Below, piece by piece: positions 1 through 5,705 of a stretch of 5,971 bases of DNA. A program made the position numbers and the translations under genes. Below the pieces are notes generated by a model, which did no database searches, was not told the DNA's origin, and was given only the letters and a program-made list of their open reading frames with translations. The stretch comes from Myxococcales bacterium (GTDB lineage Bacteria > Myxococcota > Polyangia > Fen-1088). The DNA lies in assembly GCA_003155465.1 (NCBI GenBank), contig PMCR01000169.1:1-5971 (forward strand), read 5' to 3'. How positions within the stretch are numbered: the stretch's first letter is position 1; every line of letters starts with the position of its first letter.

Positions 1-50
1 TCGGCCACGCGGCGAACCACGATACGGTCTTGTACTGGGCGAATTTTCAT
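1..50 (-). CDS. groES: GroES co-chaperonin, N-terminal fragment (runs off the left edge)
   Basis: Only the first 16 complete codons are present, reading MKIRPVQDRIVVRRVA on the minus strand from an ATG at 50-48. This matches the highly conserved start of bacterial GroES (typically MKIRPL.DR..V.R), the seven-subunit lid of the GroEL folding chamber in the cytoplasm. A strong ribosome-binding site, GGAGG, lies 9 bases upstream. The identification is supported independently by the CIRCE-like heat-shock operator and promoter just upstream, the usual control region of groESL operons. groEL would be expected next, outside the window. The fragment is too short to judge integrity of the gene. The family match rests on a short but very characteristic peptide, so confidence is high though not absolute. 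Confidence 0.87.
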   Translation of the reverse strand, partial: MKIRPVQDRIVVRRVA

Positions 51-59
51 CGTCTCTTG

Positions 60-65
60 CCTCCG
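60..65 (-). promoter_or_regulatory. Ribosome-binding site of groES
   Basis: On the minus strand the sequence reads CGGAGG, with nine bases between it and the groES ATG. It is a near-perfect Shine-Dalgarno sequence and fixes the groES start. Confidence 0.75.
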
Positions 66-73
66 GGTGCTGG

Positions 74-100
74 TTAGCAGTCGCCCCGCGCGACTGCCAG
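74..100 (-). promoter_or_regulatory. CIRCE-like operator (HrcA binding site, variant) before groES
   Basis: Read on the plus strand the site is TTAGCAGTC-N9-GACTGCCAG. The known CIRCE consensus is TTAGCACTC-N9-GAGTGCTAA, so the half-site length, the 9-base spacer and most bases agree. The changed seventh base of the left arm (C to G) is mirrored by a matching change in the right arm (G to C), so the dyad symmetry is kept; the last bases of the right arm (CAG instead of TAA) are degraded. The core GCAGTCGC / GCGACTGC is a perfect 8-bp inverted repeat. It sits at the predicted transcription start and ends 23 bases before the groES ATG, the classical position for repression by HrcA. That HrcA binds here is an inference from position and similarity. 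Confidence 0.68.
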
Positions 101-106
101 GCCGCA

Positions 107-134
107 AAGATATGCACAGGCGAACCAGAGTCAA
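107..134 (-). promoter_or_regulatory. Putative sigma70-type promoter of groES
   Basis: On the minus strand a -35 box TTGACT (134-129) is followed by a 16-base spacer and a -10 box TATCTT (112-107). The boxes match the TTGACA and TATAAT consensus at 5 and 4 of 6 positions. The predicted start, about 7 bases downstream, falls at about 100, the first base of the CIRCE-like repeat. A sigma32-type heat-shock promoter (CTTGAAA / CCCCATNT) is not seen, which fits repressor-based rather than alternative-sigma control. Confidence 0.55.
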
Positions 135-146
135 CGGCCGAGGACG

Positions 147-178
147 AAAAAACTGGGCCTACGGCCTTCGCAAAGCCG
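147..178 (-). terminator. Possible rho-independent terminator after panC
   Basis: On the minus strand, positions 178-162 form a hairpin CGGCTTT-GCG-AAGGCCG, a 7-bp stem including one G-T pair, with a 3-base loop. A run of six T follows at 152-147. The T run begins nine bases beyond the stem, farther than in a typical intrinsic terminator, so activity is uncertain. A small alternative hairpin, GGCC-GTA-GGCC, closer to the T run could compete with it. Its place between the panC stop and the groES promoter makes a terminator plausible. Confidence 0.42.
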
Positions 179-186
179 GGGCTGTC

Positions 187-220
187 AGCTAACTATGCGA
201 CATCATTGAACTAGTTAGCT
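187..220 (-). repeat. Perfect 9-bp inverted repeat spanning the panC stop codon
   Basis: The arms are AGCTAACTA (187-195) and TAGTTAGCT (212-220), perfect reverse complements separated by 16 bases. In the panC transcript the first arm contains the last sense codon (AGC) and the TAA stop, so the hairpin begins inside the gene. No T run follows directly. It may protect the 3' end of the mRNA, act together with the hairpin at 162-178 in termination, or be a protein-binding dyad. The AT-rich arms stand out from the GC-rich surroundings. Confidence 0.6.
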
Positions 221-1066
221 ACCCAGTCGCAGGTTGTCGATGAGGCGCGTCCCACCCACCAAGGCCGCCACCAGCATGACGGCGGGCCGGTCGGTGCTGT
301 CGAGCGGCTTGAGATCGTCGGCCGCACGGACTTCGAGGTAGTCGACGCGATCCACCCGACCTGCGATCTCGGCCATGGCGACATCGAGCAGGACCGAGGC
401 GCGACGCTCGCCCTTGTCGGCCAAGGCTTTGGCCGCCGACAAGCCCGCATAGAGCGCCCCTGCCCGCTGCCGGTCGGAGGCTGACAGGTAGGAATTGCGC
501 GAAGACAGAGCCAAGCCGTCCAGCTCGCGCACCGTCGGCAACCCGACAATTTCGACCGGCAGGTTCAAGTCCACCCCCATGCGCCGGATGACCGCCAGTT
601 GCTGGAAGTCCTTCTCGCCGAAGAGCGCGACATGTGGCCGCACGATATTGAGCAGCTTGCACACCACGGTGGCCACGCCCACGAAGTGACCGGGCCGGCG
701 CGCGCCACAAAGCCCCTGCGACACCTCGCGCACCTCGATGGCGGTCTGGAAGTCGGGGCTGTACATGCCAGCCGGATCGGGCACAAAGGCCAGATCGCAG
801 CCCACGCTGGCGGCCTTGGCCAGATCGCCGGGCAGGTCGCGCGGGTACTTGGCCAAGTCTTCCTGGGGCCCGAATTGCATCGGATTGACAAAAATGGACA
901 GCACCACCCGCTGGGCTCGGCGCCGGGCCTCTGCCAGAAGCGACAAGTGCCCCCTGTGCAGCGCGCCCATGGTGGGTACCAGCGCAATGCGCTCGCCCCG
1001 CCCGCGCGCCGCCTCGGACCAGGCGCTCATGGCCGCGAGATCCGCGACCACGGGAACGTCGCTCAC
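215..1066 (-). CDS. panC: Pantothenate synthetase (pantoate--beta-alanine ligase) PanC
   Basis: PanC joins pantoate and beta-alanine using ATP, through a pantoyl-adenylate intermediate, to give pantothenate; it is a cytoplasmic enzyme. The 283-residue product has the usual family length. Visible motifs are the HIGH-type nucleotide-binding signature [10 protein letters not shown] (31-40), [19 protein letters not shown] (59-77), the pantoate-site segment [16 protein letters not shown] (126-141), GEKDFQQL (150-157) and the KMSKS-like loop [16 protein letters not shown] (180-195). I chose the GTG at 1066-1064 rather than earlier in-frame starts. It overlaps the panB stop as GTGA, has AAGGAG eight bases upstream, and gives a protein that begins where PanC homologues begin. 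The overlap implies translational coupling to panB, which supplies the ketopantoate precursor. Nothing looks broken; the stop (TAA) lies within an inverted repeat. Confidence 0.97.
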   Translation of the reverse strand: MSDVPVVADLAAMSAWSEAARGRGERIALVPTMGALHRGHLSLLAEARRRAQRVVLSIFVNPMQFGPQEDLAKYPRDLPGDLAKAASVGCDLAFVPDPAGMYSPDFQTAIEVREVSQGLCGARRPGHFVGVATVVCKLLNIVRPHVALFGEKDFQQLAVIRRMGVDLNLPVEIVGLPTVRELDGLALSSRNSYLSASDRQRAGALYAGLSAAKALADKGERRASVLLDVAMAEIAGRVDRVDYLEVRAADDLKPLDSTDRPAVMLVAALVGGTRLIDNLRLGS

Positions 1067-1875
1067 GAGAAAGACTCCTTCTTGGACGGAAACTGCCCCG
1101 ATCGCACATCGGCCGCGTAGTCGGCAAAGGCCTTCTGCGCGTCCCGCCCCAGTTCGGCGTAGCGACGCGCGAAGCGCGGCGACCAATCGGGGTCAAGCCC
1201 GAGCAAGTCGTGCATCACCAGCACCTGGCCGTCGCAGGAAGGCCCGGCGCCGATGCCGATGGTAGGCACCAGCACAGCCGCGGTGATCTCGGCGGCAAGG
1301 GCAGCGGGAATACTCTCCAGCACCATGGCATAAACGCCGGCGTCGGCGATGGCCCGCGCGCCAGCCACGATGGTACGCGCCTGCGCCTCGGTGCGGCCCT
1401 GCAGCTTGAAGCCGCCGAACTTGTGCACCGACTGCGGCGTCATGCCCACGTGGCCCATGACCGGGATGCCGACGGAAACCAGCCGACGGACCAACTCGGT
1501 CACTTCCTCTCCGCCCTCGATCTTCACCGCCTCGGCGCCGCCTTCCTTCAACAAGCGGCCGGCCGAGCGCATGCCCTCTTCGATGCTTGCCTGGTAACTC
1601 ATGAACGGCATGTCGACCACCAGGTGGGCCGACGACACGCCCCGGGCCGCGGCGCGACTGTGGTACGCCATCTCCTCGACCGTGACCGGCAGGGTGCTCG
1701 ACCGGCCCTGCACCACCATGCCCAGGCTGTCGCCCACCAGAACGATGTCTACGCCGGCTCGGTCAGCCAACCGGGCAAAGGCCACGTCGTAGGCAGTCAC
1801 GGCGACGATCTTGTCGCCTTGGCCTTTGCGTTCACGCAGGGAGACCGCGGTGATCTTCTTTGCTTGCGCCGCCAT
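1063..1875 (-). CDS. panB: 3-methyl-2-oxobutanoate hydroxymethyltransferase PanB
   Basis: PanB transfers a hydroxymethyl group from 5,10-methylene-tetrahydrofolate to 2-ketoisovalerate, giving ketopantoate, the first committed step of pantothenate synthesis. The product is 270 residues, the normal length for this TIM-barrel enzyme. Motifs in order: TAYD (27-30), [11 protein letters not shown] (47-57) with the metal ligand Asp49, DMPFMSY (88-94) with metal ligand Asp88, VKIEGG (117-122) with Lys118 and metal ligand Glu120, [15 protein letters not shown] (141-155), LESIP (186-190) with the catalytic Glu187, and [17 protein letters not shown] (204-220). Assignment of residues is by analogy with the E. 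coli enzyme. The ATG at 1875 gives the expected N-terminus; only a weak AGGT lies upstream. It follows the deoxynucleoside kinase by 46 bases and overlaps panC. All key residues are present, so it should be active. Confidence 0.98.
   Translation of the reverse strand: MAAQAKKITAVSLRERKGQGDKIVAVTAYDVAFARLADRAGVDIVLVGDSLGMVVQGRSSTLPVTVEEMAYHSRAAARGVSSAHLVVDMPFMSYQASIEEGMRSAGRLLKEGGAEAVKIEGGEEVTELVRRLVSVGIPVMGHVGMTPQSVHKFGGFKLQGRTEAQARTIVAGARAIADAGVYAMVLESIPAALAAEITAAVLVPTIGIGAGPSCDGQVLVMHDLLGLDPDWSPRFARRYAELGRDAQKAFADYAADVRSGQFPSKKESFS
1075..1080 (-). promoter_or_regulatory. Ribosome-binding site that sets the panC start
   Basis: AAGGAG on the minus strand, inside the end of panB, stands eight bases before the GTG at 1066. 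It decides between this start and the longer in-frame reading that would begin at 1186, deep inside panB. Confidence 0.75.
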
Positions 1876-1921
1876 TTTGACCTACTTTTCCACGGCTCGG
1901 TCGCACTTGCACGATCGACCG

Positions 1922-2572
1922 CTAGCGCCGACTCCAATGGTTCACGCCTGCGCGGGTTTGGAAAATCACCTCCAGCAAGGCTGTCCGGTCCTCGGTATTG
2001 TCCACGAAGTCGATCTCGGAAGCGTCCACGACAAGCAGCGGGCCATCGTTGTAGGCAAAGAAGAATTCAGAGTAGGCCTTGGCGACGTCGCGCATGTACT
2101 CCCGGCGGATGGGTCTCTCCTCGGGCCGTCCGCGTTTCTCGATGCGCGCCATCAGCACCTCGGCGCGCGCCTGCAGGTACACCACTAGGTCGGGCGCCAC
2201 CACGCGCGGCCGCAGCGCCTGGTAGACACGGTCGTACAGGGCCAGCTCGTCGGCCGACAGGGTCAGTGTGGCAAACAGGCGATCCTTGGCAAAGAGGTAG
2301 TCGGCAACCAGGCCGCCTCGTTCGAACAGGTGGCCCTGGGCCAGGTCGGCTTGCTGCCCGTAGCGCTGCAGGAGGAAAAAAAGCTGCGCCGACAAGGCGT
2401 AGCGGCGCGGGTCGCGATAGAAAGAAGCGAGGAAGGGGTTGCCGCCCGGATCTTCGCGCACCAGCCGCGCGCCCAGGTTTTCCGCCAGGATCTCGGCCAA
2501 GCTGCTCTTGCCCACACCGATGGGACCTTCCACCACGATGTAGCGCGGCCGGTTCTGTGCCTTGCTGGTCAC
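1922..2572 (-). CDS. Deoxynucleoside kinase (deoxyguanosine/deoxyadenosine kinase family)
   Basis: This 216-residue protein should phosphorylate a deoxynucleoside with ATP or another NTP, a salvage step towards dNTPs in the cytoplasm. It shows a P-loop GPIGVGKSS (16-24), a segment REDPGGNPFLASFYRDPRR (39-57) with Glu40 as the likely catalytic base, QLFFLLQR (63-70) for substrate binding, DYLFAKDRLFA (91-101) with the DR pair of this family, and an arginine-rich lid KRGRPEERPIRREY (146-159). Length and motif order fit the bacterial dGK/dAK family; the base preference cannot be read from the sequence. The GTG start at 2572 overlaps the stop of the upstream membrane-protein gene as GTGA, with AGAAGGA nine bases before it. 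From memory, related kinases often sit next to folK, panB and panC in deltaproteobacteria; folK is absent here. A thymidylate kinase or unrelated P-loop kinase is less likely. Confidence 0.88.
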   Translation of the reverse strand: MTSKAQNRPRYIVVEGPIGVGKSSLAEILAENLGARLVREDPGGNPFLASFYRDPRRYALSAQLFFLLQRYGQQADLAQGHLFERGGLVADYLFAKDRLFATLTLSADELALYDRVYQALRPRVVAPDLVVYLQARAEVLMARIEKRGRPEERPIRREYMRDVAKAYSEFFFAYNDGPLLVVDASEIDFVDNTEDRTALLEVIFQTRAGVNHWSRR

Positions 2573-4680
2573 CGCTTGGCGTCCTTCTTGCGAAGCAGGA
2601 CCAACTTGGAAGCCGGCCGTCGGGCCATCTCCTCGTAGTTGCCGCTGGACAAGGCGCGCCGGGCGTTGTCCGAGCCGAAGCCTCCCGTGTCCTCGGCGTA
2701 CAGGATGTAGTCGGCCCCGTCAAAGCCATCGCGCAGGTCGAAGCACTTCAACCGCGACGACACGTGCGGATGCTCGACCTCGCTGACCGCCAGCGCCGCG
2801 GGCCTGGGCACCATGGCGGCCAATTCGCGCAGGTCCCGTCTCTTCTGCTTCTCCGCTGCCGACAACGGTTTGAACTCTCCGATGTTGGCGAAGCCGCCCT
2901 TGAACTTGCTGCTGGGAGGCGCTGCGCCCCAAACGTTCGTCGCCAGCAAAGTGGCCAAAGCCATCGCGCAAACCGCTCCCCACTGCTTGGCTTGCGCGGC
3001 CTTGCCCTGCCCCATCAAGGCCAAGGCGATCGCCGCGGCCAAGAACAGGAAAGGGATGTTGTAGCAAACGTACTGAAAGCTGATTTCGACGGTGGGAGAG
3101 TAGCCGGTGGTCAGCAACGTGAACATGGCGCCCGGCAACAGGCTCATCCAGAGCAGGCGGCGGCGCAGGGGCAGAAAGGCCAGAGGCGCAACGGTTTGAA
3201 GGAAGAAGGTCATCTTCTCCGTGTTGATCAGCGTCTTCAATACGTAGACGGGATTCGTGAGCAGGGTCTTGACCACGCCGCCATAGGAATTCTCGCCGGC
3301 TGGGTAGAGATCCTTGTACATGTCGCTGAACCACCAAGGTCCGAACCGCGGCATGATTGCGAATTTGATGACGACGAAGTAGGCGGCCGACAGGACGCAA
3401 AGAAGAGCGCCTATCCGCGGACGCTGCCCGGCCAAGATGAGGTAGGCCCCGATCACGACAAACCCGACCGGGATGTCCTCGCGACAGCCGAGGGCCAGCA
3501 CGAAGAACAACGAGAACAGGACGAAACGCCGCACATCCAGAAAGTCCACCGCCCAGAGGGTGAACACCGCGCCGAAGGGCTGGAAGTGAACATCGTAGAA
3601 GTTCGCCTGGTGCATTGGCGCATAGAACAGATAGGCAAAAGCCAACAGCAGGGCCATGCCGCGCGGAATGCGCCTAGCCGCAAATCGATAGATGGGTATC
3701 GCGCCACTGCCCAGCGCCACGGCTTGCAGGACGAGCAACGTCTCCGCTTGCTGGTACAAGGCATAGAAGGGCAAGAACGCGTATATGGTGAACTCGGCGT
3801 GGTTGCTCAACATCGACCAGTCCCCTCCGTTGCGCAGCACCGCTGTGCCACGAAAGGGATGCCCATGCAGTGCGTTGTAGAACATGTTGTTGTACGACCC
3901 GAGATCGAACGCCATCGTGTTGAAGTGACGATGGTTGACGATCGTGTAGACGCCCATCCAGACCGCGTAGCCCACGGCTCCCAGCAGCACCAGGATGAAC
4001 TCGGGCGACAGGGTTGGCCGCACCCGATCCAGCAGGCGTGACCAGGCCGCGGCCAGCGCGCCTATCCAACGTGCGACGACCAGGCGCGCGGCCAAGATCT
4101 CGGCAATCGCGGCGCGAAAGCACAACTCCGCCAGGACGGCGACCACGGCGATCCCCACGATCCTGGGGAAGGCGTCCCATTCACCAACCCTCAGAAGGGG
4201 ATAGGCAAACCCGGGCAGGATGGCCGGCGCAAGCAGGCGGGCGGTGCGCATCACCCGCACCGTCCGGGTCTTCGCCCTGCCCCAGGGCCACAGCGCAAGT
4301 GCCAGCAGAACGCCAGCCGCTGCCCCCGCGGCAATCGAGATCAGCAGCCGATTCCGCTCGGACGCAGAAGCAGTATTCGCTCCCACGAAGCCAACAATCC
4401 ACTTGTGCCTGAGCAACTGCACGAGGAAGGCTGCCAGGGAAAACCCGCACAGCCCCAGCATGAAGGTTGCACGCGCCAGCGTTCCGAACTCCCGCGGCCC
4501 CATGTCCAGAAGAGGGCGACGCCGCGGCGCAACCTCGGCAGGGGGAGTGGCACCCGAATCCTCCAGCACGCCGACTTCGTCGACGGTCAGAAAATCGAGC
4601 TCCGTAACCTCGATCTCGCGGTCAGCTGCTTCGCGCGGGACCGCGGGGGTATCCTGTTGCAGTGTGTCTTGTTCTCGCAT
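2569..4680 (-). CDS. DUF2079 family polytopic membrane protein, possible GT-C type glycosyltransferase
   Basis: The 703-residue product is an integral membrane protein of unknown function. It begins with an acidic soluble tail (1-60, rich in Glu and Asp). Hydrophobic segments follow at about 68-90, 112-132, 173-198, 226-248, 313-336, 341-357, 366-380, 386-399, 403-418, 424-442, 489-504, 508-526, 540-556 and 566-584, then a polar C-terminal part (586-703) with a Lys/Arg-rich end. DUF2079 hallmarks are MAFDLGSYNNMFYNALHGHPF-like residues (256-276, with Asp259), SNHAEF (292-297), YDVHFQPFG (362-370) and CREDIPVGF (399-407). The family is thought to resemble lipid-linked-sugar GT-C transferases; that role is an inference, supported by the adjacent sugar kinase. 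An in-frame TGA abuts the ATG, so translation cannot begin earlier; no clear ribosome-binding site is seen. It lies 44 bases after the kinase gene and overlaps the next gene. Confidence 0.85.
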   Translation of the reverse strand: MREQDTLQQDTPAVPREAADREIEVTELDFLTVDEVGVLEDSGATPPAEVAPRRRPLLDMGPREFGTLARATFMLGLCGFSLAAFLVQLLRHKWIVGFVGANTASASERNRLLISIAAGAAAGVLLALALWPWGRAKTRTVRVMRTARLLAPAILPGFAYPLLRVGEWDAFPRIVGIAVVAVLAELCFRAAIAEILAARLVVARWIGALAAAWSRLLDRVRPTLSPEFILVLLGAVGYAVWMGVYTIVNHRHFNTMAFDLGSYNNMFYNALHGHPFRGTAVLRNGGDWSMLSNHAEFTIYAFLPFYALYQQAETLLVLQAVALGSGAIPIYRFAARRIPRGMALLLAFAYLFYAPMHQANFYDVHFQPFGAVFTLWAVDFLDVRRFVLFSLFFVLALGCREDIPVGFVVIGAYLILAGQRPRIGALLCVLSAAYFVVIKFAIMPRFGPWWFSDMYKDLYPAGENSYGGVVKTLLTNPVYVLKTLINTEKMTFFLQTVAPLAFLPLRRRLLWMSLLPGAMFTLLTTGYSPTVEISFQYVCYNIPFLFLAAAIALALMGQGKAAQAKQWGAVCAMALATLLATNVWGAAPPSSKFKGGFANIGEFKPLSAAEKQKRRDLRELAAMVPRPAALAVSEVEHPHVSSRLKCFDLRDGFDGADYILYAEDTGGFGSDNARRALSSGNYEEMARRPASKLVLLRKKDAKR
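2582..2588 (-). promoter_or_regulatory. Ribosome-binding site of the deoxynucleoside kinase
   Basis: AGAAGGA on the minus strand, nine bases before the GTG at 2572 and inside the end of the preceding gene. It supports the GTG start and coupled translation. Confidence 0.65.
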
Positions 4681-4724
4681 TCAACTGACCGGCGATGCCT
4701 ACGCGAGAGACTGCTCTGCAACGA

Positions 4725-5705
4725 CTACTGGAGCAAGATCCGCGTGCCGTCGAAATCGAAACGAAATCGCAACTCCTCGAGCCCCGCCTCAGCCATCGCC
4801 CGCCCGAGCTTTCGGCGATTCTCCGCGTAGAACATCAGAAAGCCCCCGCCCCCCGCCCCCACGAGTTTTCCGCCGATCGCGCCGTTGGCCCGAGCCAGGG
4901 CGTACCACGCGTCGATCTTCGGGTTCGACATCGCGCCCGACCGGCGCTTTTTCACCTCCCAGTGCTCGTGAAAGATCTCCCCGAGTTCCGCACACCGCCC
5001 CGCTTCCAACGCGCGCAGGCTGCGCAGGCCGAGTTCCTTGACGAAGTGCAGGTTCTCGATGACCGCCGCCTCGTCCCTGCGCGTGCGCGAGTCCTGATCC
5101 TGCAGGATGGCGCTGGCGCTGCGATCAAACCCGGTGAAAAAGAGCGCCAGGTTGTCCTCGAGATCAAAGAGCGTCTCGCGACTCAACTTGAGAGGGGTTA
5201 CCTCCACGTCGTCGTTGCGCTGGAACTGGAAGCAGGTGATGCCCCCATACGCCGAGATGTACTGGTCCTGCTTGCCCACCGGCGAAGCCAGGCGGTCAAT
5301 CTCGATCTCGCAGGCCAAACGAGCAATGTCGCCGGTCTCCAAAGTCTTCTTCTGATGCGCACCCAGGGCTTTCACCAGCGCGGCGGTGAACGCCCCCGAG
5401 GAACCGAGCCCGGTACCCGAGGGGATGTCGGCGAGCGTGGTGATCTCGACCTGCCACGGATCCGGCGCCATCATGCGCAACGTCTCGCGCATGATGGGAT
5501 GCTGCACCTCGTCCACGCGCGCGACCTGTTCCAGACGCGAGTACTTCAAGAAGATCCCGGGCGTGAAGGGGCGGATCACCGAGACGTAGACGTACTTGTC
5601 AATGGCGGCGGAGATGAGGGCGCCCCCGTGGTTCCGATAGTAGGAGGGCAGATCCGTGCCCCCGCCTCCCAGGGTGATGCGCAACGGACTTCTGACGATG
5701 ATCAT
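4725..5705 (-). CDS. GHMP-family sugar kinase, D-glycero-D-manno-heptose 7-phosphate kinase-like (HddA type)
   Basis: The 326-residue protein belongs to the GHMP kinases and most resembles the heptose 7-phosphate kinases, which phosphorylate the anomeric position of a heptose phosphate with ATP during synthesis of nucleotide-activated heptose for surface polysaccharides. Motifs: RSPLRITLGGGGTDLPSYY (5-23), substrate-binding N-terminus; the ATP-binding loop PSGTGLGSSGAFTAAL (95-110); GKQDQYISAYGG (144-155), with Asp147 as likely catalytic residue; and the C-terminal glycine-rich motif KLVGAGGGGFLMFY (280-293). Length fits the family. The ATG at 5705 overlaps the TGA of the upstream oxidoreductase gene (ATGA), with GAGGTG eight bases before it. 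Other GHMP sugar kinases such as fucokinase- or galactokinase-like enzymes share the motifs, so the exact substrate is uncertain. Isomerase and nucleotidyltransferase partners are not in the window. Confidence 0.84.
   Translation of the reverse strand: MIIVRSPLRITLGGGGTDLPSYYRNHGGALISAAIDKYVYVSVIRPFTPGIFLKYSRLEQVARVDEVQHPIMRETLRMMAPDPWQVEITTLADIPSGTGLGSSGAFTAALVKALGAHQKKTLETGDIARLACEIEIDRLASPVGKQDQYISAYGGITCFQFQRNDDVEVTPLKLSRETLFDLEDNLALFFTGFDRSASAILQDQDSRTRRDEAAVIENLHFVKELGLRSLRALEAGRCAELGEIFHEHWEVKKRRSGAMSNPKIDAWYALARANGAIGGKLVGAGGGGFLMFYAENRRKLGRAMAEAGLEELRFRFDFDGTRILLQ

Larger units (their letters stand above)
51..214 (-). other. panC-groES intergenic control region
   Basis: This 164-base gap contains, in transcription order, most of the panC-end inverted repeat, a hairpin with a T6 run, a sigma70-like promoter, the CIRCE-like operator, and the groES ribosome-binding site. 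It contains no convincing small gene on either strand. The arrangement suggests that panC transcription ends here and that a separate heat-regulated groESL transcript starts here. Confidence 0.6.

Noticed and set aside
107..134. A sigma32 heat-shock promoter before groES.
   Set aside because: The boxes fit the sigma70 pattern better and a CCCCAT-type -10 is absent.
1067..1186. A 40-residue N-terminal extension of PanC.
   Set aside because: It would lie deep inside panB, is not like PanC sequence, and a GTG with an ideal ribosome-binding site gives the normal 283-residue protein.
219..1196. A 325-codon minus-strand frame overlapping panC.
   Set aside because: It is a low-complexity Arg/Gly/Ala-rich shadow of panC in another frame.
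1899..1920. A short inverted repeat GGTCG-N12-CGACC in the gap before panB, considered as an operator or terminator.
   Set aside because: Only five base pairs with a 12-base loop and no T run; such repeats arise often by chance in GC-rich DNA.
2067..2729. A 220-codon minus-strand frame crossing the DUF2079/deoxynucleoside kinase junction.
   Set aside because: It overlaps both genes in another frame, is Arg/Pro/Ala-rich with no motif, and the genuine P-loop kinase is read in the frame ending at 1922.
1210..4041. A very long open frame (943 codons) on the plus strand, opposite panB, the deoxynucleoside kinase and DUF2079.
   Set aside because: It crosses three well-supported genes on the other strand, is rich in His, Arg, Gln and Pro as expected for the complement of GC-rich coding DNA, and shows no domain. 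Stop codons are simply rare in this frame.
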